Assembly: GCA_020848545.1 (NCBI GenBank) | Contig: JADLHZ010000140.1 | Coordinates: forward strand, 1-64,000 | From: Deltaproteobacteria bacterium | Lineage (GTDB): Bacteria; Myxococcota; JADLHZ01 | Length of the DNA: 64,000 nt | Reading direction: 5' to 3' | Part shown: positions 29,220 through 37,617 of the stretch, piece by piece | Numbering within the stretch: position 1 is the stretch's first letter | Layout: every line of letters begins with the position of its first letter | Translations under genes and position numbers: made by a program | Notes under the pieces: model-generated | What the model saw: the letters and a program-made list of their open reading frames with translations, nothing else | Told to the model about the DNA's origin: nothing | Databases searched by the model: none

Positions 29220-29902
29220 TGGCGTTCGGACCGAAGCGAAGTGCGCTCGAAGCATTGTGGACGGAGACGACGAGGCGTCCGCTCTGGTTGCCACCGAATC
29301 TTCTGCGCTACGTGCGGCTCTCGCGGCGCGTGAACCTCGTGCCGCTGCGCCGGCGTGACGTGCGCGTCGAGGGTCCTCGCTTCGGCGTCTCGAAGTGCAA
29401 CGCCTGCACGAACAACTGCTGTGTCGGAAAGAAGAACACTGTGTCCCTGCGCCTCGTCGACATCGCGACGCTGATCGACCTCGGCCGCGCCGATCTCATT
29501 CGCCGCGAGAAGCCGCGCTTCTCGGAGGCCGACAAGCTGTCGAGCAAGGCGCGTGCGCGTTTTTTGGCGAGCGACGCCTTCACCGTGTTTCCGGTGCTGC
29601 GCCAAGACGAGCACGATCGCTGCGCGGCGTTGAGCGACGGCAACCGCTGCACGCTGCATCCGCATTGGCCGCTCTCCTGCGCCCGCTTCCCCTACGCGCT
29701 CGATCTCGACGCGCGCGAAGTGTTCTACAGCCCGCGCTGCCCGTCGTATGATATCGTCGACGCCGTGAGCGAGCCGCGCGTGAAGACGATGATCGACGCG
29801 ACGCTCGCCGCCTACAACGAGCGCATCCGCGACTTCGTGCTGCTCGACCATGCGCGCGCCGGGCTCGAGCGCATCGGGCTCACCGAATGGTTGAATCTAT
29901 GA
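29219..29902 (+). CDS. YkgJ-type cysteine cluster protein
   Basis: A 227-aa protein with a putative zinc or Fe-S cluster. Cysteines cluster as KCNACTNNCC, then RCAAL, RCTLHPHWPLSCARFPY and YSPRCPSYD, as in the YkgJ/UPF0153 family. Members are often annotated as Fe-S oxidoreductases, but a function is not established. It overlaps kdsD by 1 nt and its end overlaps the kinase start (ATGA), so all three are co-translated. Confidence 0.88.
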   Translation: MAFGPKRSALEALWTETTRRPLWLPPNLLRYVRLSRRVNLVPLRRRDVRVEGPRFGVSKCNACTNNCCVGKKNTVSLRLVDIATLIDLGRADLIRREKPRFSEADKLSSKARARFLASDAFTVFPVLRQDEHDRCAALSDGNRCTLHPHWPLSCARFPYALDLDAREVFYSPRCPSYDIVDAVSEPRVKTMIDATLAAYNERIRDFVLLDHARAGLERIGLTEWLNL

Positions 29903-30894
29903 GCGTTGCAGCCGTGAGCCCTGCTCCAATCGTCGTGACGAAGAGCGCGCCGGGGAAGCTCTTCCTCTTCGGCGAATATGCTGTGCTCGAAGGGCACTTG
30001 GCGCTCGTCGCGGCGGTCGATCGGCGCGTCGTCGTTCGTTACGCGACGGATCCCGCCGCCGACGCGCTGACGATCGGCGGATCCTTCTTCGCGACGCCCG
30101 TACGCGTGCTGCTCGGTGAGCTCGACGCCGGCCTCGCCGGACCTGCATCGCGCGTCGTCGCTGGCATACTCGCGGCGAGGGACGTCGGCGCGCGTATTCG
30201 CGGAGGCACGCTCGACGTCGACTCGCGCGCGCTCTTTGACGGCGATCGCAAGCTCGGCTTCGGATCGAGCGCCGCGGTAACCGTGGCGACCTTCGGCGCG
30301 CTCGGCGGTCGCGTGGGCGACGAGGCGTTCGCCCGCTGCCGGCACTGGCACAACCGCGCGCAAGGAACCCAAGGCAGCGGCGGCGACATCGCGGCGTCTT
30401 TGCTCGGCGGGCTCGCGTGCCTGCGTGGCGATCGCATCGCGCGCATCGACTGGGTGCCACCGCTCGCCGTCCTCTTTCACCCGAAGTCGGCCTCGACGCC
30501 GGCGTTCGTGTCGAACGTCAAGCGCTTCAAGCAGGAGCAGCCGGCGGAATATCGAGCGCGCATCGCCGTCCTCGGAGCGATCGCCGAGCGCGCCGCCACC
30601 GCCGCGCGCGCGCACGACGCCGCCGCCTGGGTCGCGCTGGTCCGCGAGGCCGCTGCCGCGCTCGATGCTCTCGGTGAAGTGTCTGGCACCGGCATCGTTA
30701 CGCCGTACCAGCGCGAGATCGCGACGCTCTGCGACTCCTTCGGGGCCGCGTCGAAGCCCGCCGGCGCCGGTGGCGGCGATGTCTCGCTCATCTGCGCCGC
30801 CGATGATCGCGTCCTCGCCGACGCGATGGAAGCGATCCGCATGAAGGGCGGCCACTGTGAACGCCTCGCCATCGCCGCGACCGGCCTCGCCTGA
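29899..30894 (+). CDS. GHMP kinase, phosphomevalonate-kinase-like
   Basis: A 331-aa kinase. SAPGKLFLFGEYAVLEG is the N-terminal GHMP motif. The ATP loop is LGFGSSAAVTVA, GSGGDIAAS is the PMK-type catalytic segment, and KPAGAGGGDVSL is the C-terminal glycine loop. These fit phosphomevalonate kinase or a mevalonate-pathway relative (isoprenoid precursors). ATG at 29899 forms ATGA with the ykgJ stop; an in-frame ATG at 29887 is possible. Mevalonate kinase and decarboxylase genes are not in the window, so the assignment is by motif only. Confidence 0.85.
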   Translation: MSVAAVSPAPIVVTKSAPGKLFLFGEYAVLEGHLALVAAVDRRVVVRYATDPAADALTIGGSFFATPVRVLLGELDAGLAGPASRVVAGILAARDVGARIRGGTLDVDSRALFDGDRKLGFGSSAAVTVATFGALGGRVGDEAFARCRHWHNRAQGTQGSGGDIAASLLGGLACLRGDRIARIDWVPPLAVLFHPKSASTPAFVSNVKRFKQEQPAEYRARIAVLGAIAERAATAARAHDAAAWVALVREAAAALDALGEVSGTGIVTPYQREIATLCDSFGAASKPAGAGGGDVSLICAADDRVLADAMEAIRMKGGHCERLAIAATGLA

Positions 30895-30896
30895 AA

Positions 30897-31013
30897 CGGT
30901 CCGCTTCCTGAAACGGTCTTCTCCCCGAACGGTCTTCTCCCCGGTCCCTTTTCGCCGACTCTCCCCGGTCCGCGTCCCCGGTCCCTTTTCGCGGCCTTCC
31001 CCGGTCCCTTTTT
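30897..31013. repeat. CGGTC-core degenerate repeat array
   Basis: Seven CGGTC cores (30897, 30914, 30930, 30942, 30966, 30979, 31002), each followed by a pyrimidine-rich segment. Three are TCCCCGGTCCCTTTT (30938, 30975, 30998) and two are ACGGTCTTCTCCCC. The array starts right at the kinase stop and ends before the dyad at 31029. Unit lengths vary from 12 to 24 bp, so it is not a CRISPR or a simple microsatellite. Confidence 0.7.
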
Positions 31014-31026
31014 GGCGTGGCTTGGG

Positions 31027-31055
31027 TTGACCATATGTGGTCACGGTCGTAGGGT
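31027..31055 (+). promoter_or_regulatory. Palindromic dyad and promoter-like sequence
   Basis: TTGACC (31027) is spaced 17 bp from TAGGGT (31050). The dyad GACCATATGTGGTC (31029-31042) overlaps the -35-like hexamer and differs by one base from the perfect palindrome at 17797. TAGGGT also serves as part of the AGGGTG ribosome-binding site for the gene at 31064, so the -10 assignment is weak; the dyad itself is clear. Confidence 0.45.
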
Positions 31056-31063
31056 GACACGCG

Positions 31064-31267
31064 ATGACGGTGCCAGACACTTTGATCTCGCCGACGCTCG
31101 CGACGCTGTACGCGAAGCAAGGGCATCAGAGCTCGGCGATCGCGGTGCTGAGAGCGCTCGAGCAGCGCCAGAATCAGCGCAAGTCGGAAATCTTGACCGA
31201 GCTGCTGACGCGGGTGAGCATTCACCGATCGGAGCGTGAGCACCCATGGGCTTCAAAGAGAACCTGA
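31064..31267 (+). CDS. Mini TPR-like protein upstream of a Roadblock gene
   Basis: A 67-aa protein whose first part, SPTLATLYAKQGHQSSAIAV, matches a single TPR-type helix pair seen in larger repeat proteins. AGGGTG lies 7 nt before the ATG. It overlaps the Roadblock gene by 22 bp, so the two are translationally linked. The N-terminal codons include GGTGCCAGACAC, similar to the palindrome near 17750. Confidence 0.65.
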   Translation: MTVPDTLISPTLATLYAKQGHQSSAIAVLRALEQRQNQRKSEILTELLTRVSIHRSEREHPWASKRT

Positions 31268-31611
31268 CCGCGATCTGTACCGCCCTGCCCGAGACCTTCG
31301 TCGTGACGCTCATGGACCACGACGGCATCTCCGTCGACACCGTGCAGTCGCATCAGACAGACATCGACATCAACGCGTACTTCATCGAGATCACCGGCGT
31401 CTTCGCGCAAGCCGTCCGCACCGCCGAGCAAATGCAGACCGGCGCCGTCAATGAGCTCGTGCTGAAGAGCGAGCGCGTGACGGCCGTCCTGCGACCGGTC
31501 GGCTCCGGCTATTACTTGGCGCTGGCGATGACGCCGAACGGCAACACGGGAAAAGCGCGCTACTTGCTCCGCATTGCCGCGCCGAAGCTGCAACAAGAGC
31601 TCGGCGCCTGA
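31246..31611 (+). CDS. Roadblock/LC7 domain protein
   Basis: A 121-aa Roadblock-fold protein (MglB/LC7-like) that typically regulates small GTPases and forms dimers. VVTLMDHDGISVDTVQ, the Ala-rich helix, ELVLKSERVTAVLRPVGSGYYLALAM and the C-terminal helix ARYLLRIAAPKLQQEL fit the family. No MglA-like GTPase is in the window. Upstream is the mini-TPR gene; 8 bp downstream is aroQ. Confidence 0.88.
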   Translation: MGFKENLTAICTALPETFVVTLMDHDGISVDTVQSHQTDIDINAYFIEITGVFAQAVRTAEQMQTGAVNELVLKSERVTAVLRPVGSGYYLALAMTPNGNTGKARYLLRIAAPKLQQELGA

Positions 31612-31619
31612 GCCGGGCG

Positions 31620-32072
31620 ATGGCGAAGAAGAAGCCGCCGCGCCCGAAGATCCTCATCCTCAGCGGCCCCAACCTCAACATGCTCGGCACCCGCGAGCCC
31701 GACGTCTACGGCACCGACACGCTCGAAGACATCCACCGCGCGCTCGACCACCTCGCCCACGAAAACGGCATCGAGCTCGAATGCCGGCAGTCGAACCACG
31801 AGGGCGACCTCATCGATTGGATCCAGCAGGCGAGCGCACAGGCGATCGTCTTGAATGCCGGCGGCCTCACCCACACCAGCGTGGCCCTGCGCGACGCGAT
31901 CGCCTCGGTGCCGAAGATCCCGGTGATCGAAGTGCACCTCTCGCACATCTTCGCGCGCGAGACGTTCCGTCAGACCTCGTTGATCGCGCCGGTATGCAAA
32001 GGAATGGTCAGCGGCTTCGGCGCCCAGAGCTACTCGCTTGGTCTGCTCGCCGCCGCGTCGCTCGTGCTCTAA
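31620..32072 (+). CDS. aroQ: Type II 3-dehydroquinate dehydratase AroQ
   Basis: Third step of the shikimate pathway (150 aa). Complete family motifs: ILSGPNLNMLGTREPDVYG, the active-site loop tyrosine, CRQSNHEGDLIDWIQ, NAGGLTHTSVALRDAI and VHLSHIFARETFRQ. The protein ends close to the typical length. It is the last gene of the plus-strand run from kdsD; convergent gltA ends 4 bp downstream. Confidence 0.97.
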   Translation: MAKKKPPRPKILILSGPNLNMLGTREPDVYGTDTLEDIHRALDHLAHENGIELECRQSNHEGDLIDWIQQASAQAIVLNAGGLTHTSVALRDAIASVPKIPVIEVHLSHIFARETFRQTSLIAPVCKGMVSGFGAQSYSLGLLAAASLVL

Positions 32073-32075
32073 CGC

Positions 32076-33206
32076 TCACAAACGATCGGCGATCGGCACC
32101 CACTTCTTCTCGCGATCGCCCTGATAGATCTGCGTCGGCCTCAAGAGGTGGTTCTTCGCCACTTGCTCGTTCCAATGCGCGAGCCACCCGACGACCCGGC
32201 TCATCGCGAACATCGACGAAAAGAGATCTACCGGAATGCCAAGGCGGTCGTAGATGACGCCGTTGAAGAAGTCGACGTTCGGAAACACGCCTTTGGCACC
32301 GAGCGCGTGCGTGACGACGCGCTCGAGCTCGATCGCGGTGTCATAGACCGCCGAGCGCCCGGTCTTCTCGACGAGCTGGGTCGCCAACCGTTGCAAGATC
32401 GTCGCGCGCGGATCCTTCACCTTATAGACGCGGTGGCCGAAGCCCGGGATGATCTGCTGGTTGCGCATGTTCTCTTCGGCCCACATACGCGCCCGGTCCG
32501 GCGAGCTCAGCTGGCGCAGCAAGAGCAGCGCAGCTTCGGACGCCCCGCCGTGCAGCGGCCCGGCAAGCGCGCTGATCGCCGCGCTGATGACGCCGTAGGG
32601 ACCGGCGAGCGTAGAGCCCGTGATGCGCGCCGAAAACGTGGACGCATTCATCGCGTGCTCGGCGTGCAGGATCATGCACACGTCGAGGATGCGCGATGCG
32701 GTGGCATCTGGCACGCGATCGCTGAGCATGTAGAGAAAGTTCGCCGCGTGATCAAGATCGTCGCGCGGCGTGATCGGCTCGTCGCCTTTGCGAATGCGCG
32801 CGAACGCCGCGACGAGCGTGGGCAGCTTGGCGATCAAGCGGATAGTCGATTTGTAGCGCTGCTCCGGGTCCTCGACGTTCTTTGCCGGGTAGAACATGCC
32901 CATTGCCGCGACCGTAGCGCCGGTCGCGTCCATCGGGTGACCGTGCTCGGGAAGCAGCTTCAAGACGTCGACGATCTTGAACTTCAGACGCCGGTGATGC
33001 CGCAGGTCGTCCTTGAAGCGTGAAAGCTCGTCCTTGTTCGGGAGCCGGCCTTTGATCAGGAGGTAGGCCGTCTCTTCGAAGGTCGAGTGCTCGGCGAGCG
33101 TCTCGATCGCGTAGCCGCGGTACTCGAGCACACCCTTGTTGCCGTCGATGAAGCACAGCTTCGACTCCGCCGCGGGGACGCCGTTCAGACCCGGAATGTA
33201 CTCCAT
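32076..33206 (-). CDS. gltA: Citrate synthase
   Basis: Condenses acetyl-CoA and oxaloacetate (376 aa). It begins MEYIPGLNGVPAAESK, with YRGYAIETLAEHSTFEETAYLL, the active-site HAEHAMNAST, GFGHRVYKVKDPRA and the late Asp region VDFFNGVIY. The upstream extension to 33263 is excluded because ATG at 33206 has a strong AGGAGG site. The sequence is of the shorter citrate-synthase class; methylcitrate synthase is an alternative. It is divergent from trxB. Confidence 0.95.
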   Translation of the reverse strand: MEYIPGLNGVPAAESKLCFIDGNKGVLEYRGYAIETLAEHSTFEETAYLLIKGRLPNKDELSRFKDDLRHHRRLKFKIVDVLKLLPEHGHPMDATGATVAAMGMFYPAKNVEDPEQRYKSTIRLIAKLPTLVAAFARIRKGDEPITPRDDLDHAANFLYMLSDRVPDATASRILDVCMILHAEHAMNASTFSARITGSTLAGPYGVISAAISALAGPLHGGASEAALLLLRQLSSPDRARMWAEENMRNQQIIPGFGHRVYKVKDPRATILQRLATQLVEKTGRSAVYDTAIELERVVTHALGAKGVFPNVDFFNGVIYDRLGIPVDLFSSMFAMSRVVGWLAHWNEQVAKNHLLRPTQIYQGDREKKWVPIADRL

Positions 33207-33320
33207 CGGAAGCCTCCTCAAGCTCGGACGGCGGAGGGTAGGAGCGAGTGCCCCGGGAAGCAAGGGCCGCGCACCGCCGCGGCGTTGTCAGCATCTAGGA
33301 ATTGAGGCTAAGCGCGATCC

Positions 33321-34271
33321 ATGAGCGATGCCATGAGCAACCCGAACGTCCACAAAGTGATCATCGTCGGCTCCGGCCCTGCCGGCTACACCGCCGCCGT
33401 CTACGCCGCGCGCGCCAACTTGGAGCCCGTCCTCTTCGCCGGCCTGCAACCGGGCGGGCAGCTCACCATCACGACCGACGTCGAGAACTATCCGGGCTTT
33501 CCGAAGGGCGTCATGGGCCCCGAGATGATGGAGCTCTTCAAAGCGCAGGCCGAGCGCTTCGGCACGCAGATTCACATGGACGAGATCACCAAGGTCGATC
33601 TCAGCAAGCGCCCGTTCACGCTCTGGCAGCGCGACAAGGAGTGGAAGGCCGAGACGGTCATCATCGCCACCGGCGCGTCGGCGAAGCTGCTCGACATCCC
33701 GTCCGAGAAGAAGCTCATGGGCCACGGCGTCAGCGCCTGCGCCACCTGCGACGGGTTCTTCTTCAAGAACCAGGACGTGATCGTCGTCGGCGGCGGCGAC
33801 ACCGCGATGGAAGAGGCCAACTTCCTGACGAAGTTCGCGAGCAAGGTGACCGTCGTTCATCGCAGAGACACGCTGCGCGCGTCGAAGATCATGCAAGAGC
33901 GCGCGCTGAAGAACCCGAAGATCGCGTTCGTCTGGAACTCGGCGATCGACGAGATCTTGGGCGACGACAAAGGCGTCACCGGCGTGCGCTTGAAGAACCT
34001 CGTCAACGGCGAGACGATGAAGCTCGCGGCGCAGGGCGTGTTCATCGCCATCGGCCACCAGCCGAATACGCAGATGTTCGACGGACAGCTCGAAACCGAC
34101 AGCGTAGGCTACATCACGATCAAGAGCGGGACGAAGACGAGCGTCGACGGCGTGTTTGCGTGCGGCGACGTCGCCGACGCGATCTACCGCCAAGCGGTGA
34201 CGGCGGCGGGCACTGGCTGCATGGCGGCGATCGACGCGGAGCGCTGGCTCGGCGCCAAGGGCATTCACTGA
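33321..34271 (+). CDS. trxB: Thioredoxin reductase TrxB
   Basis: FAD/NADPH disulfide reductase (316 aa). FAD motif [19 protein letters not shown], redox pair in [17 protein letters not shown] motif [12 protein letters not shown] and the C-terminal [21 protein letters not shown] are all present. The length is typical. It reduces thioredoxin, which is not encoded here. TRAP permease and trxB converge, with 7 bp between their ends. Confidence 0.97.
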   Translation: MSDAMSNPNVHKVIIVGSGPAGYTAAVYAARANLEPVLFAGLQPGGQLTITTDVENYPGFPKGVMGPEMMELFKAQAERFGTQIHMDEITKVDLSKRPFTLWQRDKEWKAETVIIATGASAKLLDIPSEKKLMGHGVSACATCDGFFFKNQDVIVVGGGDTAMEEANFLTKFASKVTVVHRRDTLRASKIMQERALKNPKIAFVWNSAIDEILGDDKGVTGVRLKNLVNGETMKLAAQGVFIAIGHQPNTQMFDGQLETDSVGYITIKSGTKTSVDGVFACGDVADAIYRQAVTAAGTGCMAAIDAERWLGAKGIH

Positions 34272-34278
34272 AGAAACG

Positions 34279-36150
34279 TCACTGCGGCGCTGACGCTGGC
34301 TGCTCTTCGACGACCGGCGCCGGCTTCGCCCGCACTTTCTCCATGAAGCCGATGCTCATCCACGGCATGTAGGTGATCGCCAGGACGCCGGCGGCCATGA
34401 TCAAAAGGAAGGGCGTCGTCACCTTGTAGACGCGCGGCAACGGCGTGCGGAAACGCGACGCGCTCAAGAGCAAGTTGAGCCCCACCGGCGGGAACAAGAA
34501 GCCGAGCTCCAAGTTCGACAAGAAGATGATGCCCATGTGCACGGGGTCGATGCCGAACGCGGCGGCCATCGGCACGATCAGCGGCGCCAGGATGACGATC
34601 GCCGAGTAGATCTCGAGCACGCTGCCGAGGACGAGCAAGATGAGGTTGAGCGCGAAGAGAAACACGTAGGGCGAGCTCACGTGCGTCTTCACCCACCCGA
34701 GCAGCGCGGTCGGCACTTGCGCATCGACGAGGTAGCTCGTCAGACCCATCGCGGCCCCGAGCACGATGAGCACCGCGCCCATCAAGCGCCCCGAGTGCGT
34801 GATCACGCGCGGCAGATCCTTCTTCACGGAGAGATCCTTGAACACCAAGCATTCTACGACGATCGCCATGAACGCCGCGATCGCCGAGGCTTCGACGATC
34901 GTTGTCTTGCCGCCGAAGATGCCAAAGAGCAGCACCGCCGGGATCGCGAGCTCCCACTTCGCGTCCCACAGTGCGCTCTTCGCCTCGCCGAATGAGAACG
35001 GATGCCGCGGCGTCTTGTGCTTCACGCCAATGTACACGCCGTACGCCATGACGAGCACGATGAGCAGCAGGCCCGGCAAGAAGCCCGCGAGGAAGATCTT
35101 GTCGGCCGAGGTCTCGGCGACGACGCTATAGAGGATCACCGGCAACGAGGGCGGGAGAAGAAGGCCGAGCGAACCCGCGGCGGTGACGAGGCCGAGAGAG
35201 AAGCCCTCGGGGTAGCCTTCCTTCACGAGCACCGGCAGCACGAGCCCGCCAAGCGCGATGATCGTCACGCCCGAGCCGCCGGTCAACGTCGTAAACAGCG
35301 CGCACACGATGACGACCATGATCGCGATGCCGCCCGGCAGCGAGCCGACGATCGCCCGCGCGGCCCGCACGAGCCGCGTCGACGCGCCGCCTTCCGCGAG
35401 CACGAAGCCGCACAAGGTGAGCAGCGGGATCGCCGGCAGCGTGGGCGACGCGACCAGGCGGAAGATCTCGGTCGGCACCGCGGCGATCGACACGCCGTCG
35501 ACGAAGAAGAACGTCATCGCGATGCCGGCCATGCCGACGTAGACCGGCGCGCCGAGCAGGACCGCGCCGATGATCGCCAGCAAGCACGGCCACGTCACCC
35601 AAGACGCGCTGTCCGCGGTGAGGTCGAGCAAGAAGGTCAGCGCGATGATTCCGAGCGACACACCGCGAAAGAGCCACTTCTCGTGCGCGAGGTACGCGCT
35701 ACGAACGGCCATGATCGCGAGCGTGAGCGGCATGATGAGCTCGCTCCACCACGACGGCATCACATGAAAGAGCCGCTCGCCGCTCTCGCGATTGGCGGCG
35801 ATCATCACGATCGCCGCGTATCCGAGCAGCGCCACGACGGCGCCGGCGACCGTGTTGGCGATGAAGCGCGCCGCCTCGCGCGGCCGTCCCTCCGGCAGAA
35901 ACTCCGTCGTCGCCAGCGCGAGGTGTGCGCGCGCGCCGGTCGCGATCATGGCGCCGCCAAAGCCGGCCCAGAGCGTCAGGTGCTGCACGAACAAGATCGT
36001 GCCGCTCAACGAATCGCCGGTGATCGCCCGCGCCGCCGTCGCGATCATCGGCAGCACGACCATGAACGCCGACACGATCACGATGAGGCCAGTTTCGAAG
36101 CGGTTCAGAAGCGAAGGCGGGGCTCCGGCGTCGTCTGTGGCGATTTGCAT
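34279..36150 (-). CDS. Fused TRAP transporter permease (DctQ-DctM)
   Basis: A 623-aa membrane protein joining the small (DctQ, ~residues 1-200, four helices) and large (DctM, ~200-623, about twelve helices) TRAP permease subunits. TRAP systems import organic acids using ion gradients and a periplasmic binding protein. GGSGVTIIALGGLVLPVL and SLGLLLPPSLPVILYSV are DctM-type motifs. ATG at 36150 gives the natural start. The binding protein (DctP) is not adjacent, so the substrate is unknown. Confidence 0.9.
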   Translation of the reverse strand: MQIATDDAGAPPSLLNRFETGLIVIVSAFMVVLPMIATAARAITGDSLSGTILFVQHLTLWAGFGGAMIATGARAHLALATTEFLPEGRPREAARFIANTVAGAVVALLGYAAIVMIAANRESGERLFHVMPSWWSELIMPLTLAIMAVRSAYLAHEKWLFRGVSLGIIALTFLLDLTADSASWVTWPCLLAIIGAVLLGAPVYVGMAGIAMTFFFVDGVSIAAVPTEIFRLVASPTLPAIPLLTLCGFVLAEGGASTRLVRAARAIVGSLPGGIAIMVVIVCALFTTLTGGSGVTIIALGGLVLPVLVKEGYPEGFSLGLVTAAGSLGLLLPPSLPVILYSVVAETSADKIFLAGFLPGLLLIVLVMAYGVYIGVKHKTPRHPFSFGEAKSALWDAKWELAIPAVLLFGIFGGKTTIVEASAIAAFMAIVVECLVFKDLSVKKDLPRVITHSGRLMGAVLIVLGAAMGLTSYLVDAQVPTALLGWVKTHVSSPYVFLFALNLILLVLGSVLEIYSAIVILAPLIVPMAAAFGIDPVHMGIIFLSNLELGFLFPPVGLNLLLSASRFRTPLPRVYKVTTPFLLIMAAGVLAITYMPWMSIGFMEKVRAKPAPVVEEQPASAPQ

Positions 36151-36189
36151 GGACCTTCGTGCGGGTACCAAGTTTACCGGAGCGTCGCA

Positions 36190-37056
36190 ATGCCGTATCC
36201 TCTGGGCATGAAGCGCTTCGGCCGCTTTCAGCTCGCAGAGATTCAGACCGGGTGGCAACGCTTGGACGGCGGCGCCATGTTCGGCGTGGTCCCAAAGGCG
36301 CTGTGGAACAAGCTCATCCCTGCGGACGATCGCAACCGGATTCCGCTCGCCTTGCGCGCCCTCTACATCGACACCGGAGATCGCAAGGTCGTCGTCGACA
36401 CCGGCATCGGCGAAAAGTTCGACGACAAGCAGAAGGACATCTACGGCGCCGAGTCGTTCCCGGGCGGCTTGCGCGGCACGATGCAGAAGCTCGGCCTCGA
36501 CTACCGCGCGGTCACGGACTGCATCCTCACGCACCTGCACTTCGATCACGCGGGCGGCGCCACGACCCTGGGCGCCAATGGATACGAGCCCACGTTTCCG
36601 AACGCCGACTATTATCTACAGCGGCGCGCGCTCGAGTGGGCCGAGAACCCCACCGAGAAAGATCGTGTGTCGTTTCGCCCGGACGATTGGCAGTCGTTGA
36701 TCGCGAGCGGCCGCCTGCAGCTGCTCGATGGGCCCACCGAGGTGCTGCCCGGTGTGTCCATCGTCATCTCGGATGGCCACGCGGTCGCGCAGCAGCTCGT
36801 GCTCGTCGACGGCGGCGAGGGCCATAAGCTCCTCTACTGCGGCGACGTCATCCCAACGTCGGCGCACATCCCCCTGCCCTACGTGATGGCGTACGATCTA
36901 CACCCATTGAAGACGCTCGAAGAGAAGCGCGTGCTGCTCGCGCAGGCGTTGGAAGACGATTGGATCTTGTACTTCGAGCACGATCCCAAGATCGCCGCGG
37001 CGAAGATCACGGAAGAGAACGGAAAGTTCAGGTGCGGGGCGGTCGTGTCGATCTGA
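36190..37056 (+). CDS. MBL-fold metallohydrolase
   Basis: A 288-aa metallo-beta-lactamase-fold enzyme. The metal-binding motif is HLHFDHAGG, with later ligands in SDGHAVAQQ, YCGDVIPT and FEHDPKI. It resembles the AttM/lactonase-like and quorum-quenching branch in length, but the substrate cannot be told. ATG at 36190 has CGGAG 7 nt upstream; ATG 36208 is an alternative. Divergent from the TRAP gene by 39 bp. Confidence 0.92.
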   Translation: MPYPLGMKRFGRFQLAEIQTGWQRLDGGAMFGVVPKALWNKLIPADDRNRIPLALRALYIDTGDRKVVVDTGIGEKFDDKQKDIYGAESFPGGLRGTMQKLGLDYRAVTDCILTHLHFDHAGGATTLGANGYEPTFPNADYYLQRRALEWAENPTEKDRVSFRPDDWQSLIASGRLQLLDGPTEVLPGVSIVISDGHAVAQQLVLVDGGEGHKLLYCGDVIPTSAHIPLPYVMAYDLHPLKTLEEKRVLLAQALEDDWILYFEHDPKIAAAKITEENGKFRCGAVVSI

Positions 37057-37059
37057 GGG

Positions 37060-37617
37060 CTAGGCGTAGTACTTCTTCAAGCGCTCGGCCATCGTCGACA
37101 ACTCGCTCTTCACGTCCGCCGGCGCGCTCTCTGCGGCCTTCTCGAAGAGCGCCGCTTCTTCGCGCACTTCCTTCTCGATCCGCGTGACCGCCGCGTGCAG
37201 CGCCTCGAAGAGATCGATGAGCTCGTCGTTCTTCCTCAGCGGTCTCAGCTTCGGGATCTTCCCCTGCGCGAGCTCGTTCAAGTTGCGCGTGAGCACCAAC
37301 GCCGGGCCTGCGATCTTGTGCGTGAGAAAGACGCCCATCGCCGAGATGAGGACGACCATGCCTGCGAGCCACGCGAAGATCTCGTAGAGCACCTTGCGAT
37401 CCTGCTCTTTCAGCTGCGACTGGATCGCGTCGTTGGCTTCGGTGTCGTCCATCGCGATGAGCTGCGAGTTCTCACGCACCGTGCCATAGAGGCGCGCGCC
37501 GAGCACGCCGGCGACGATGGACGAGAGCAAGATGAACACCAACGTGTACTTCAGCTGAAACCTCGCGTTCAGCAGGTACTTACGCCGGTATAGTGGCGGG
37601 GGCCCTTCGTCGCTCAT
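37060..37617 (-). CDS. HAMP-like membrane protein
   Basis: A 185-aa protein with two membrane helices (YTLVFILLSSIVAGVLGARL and FAWLAGMVVLISAMGVFLT) around a short periplasmic loop. HKIAGPALVLTRNLNELAQG and the following helix match a HAMP linker. The C-terminal coiled coil ends without a kinase or methyl-accepting domain. It could be a sensor subunit lacking an output domain. Its ATG overlaps the HEAT gene stop (ATGA). Confidence 0.75.
   Translation of the reverse strand: MSDEGPPPLYRRKYLLNARFQLKYTLVFILLSSIVAGVLGARLYGTVRENSQLIAMDDTEANDAIQSQLKEQDRKVLYEIFAWLAGMVVLISAMGVFLTHKIAGPALVLTRNLNELAQGKIPKLRPLRKNDELIDLFEALHAAVTRIEKEVREEAALFEKAAESAPADVKSELSTMAERLKKYYA

Noticed and set aside
30897-31013. 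CRISPR array
   Set aside because: Units are 12-24 bp and degenerate with no constant repeat plus unique spacers, and no cas gene is nearby.
35002-36189. Long N-terminal extension of the MBL hydrolase
   Set aside because: Antisense of the TRAP permease; MBL start at 36190 has a ribosome-binding site.
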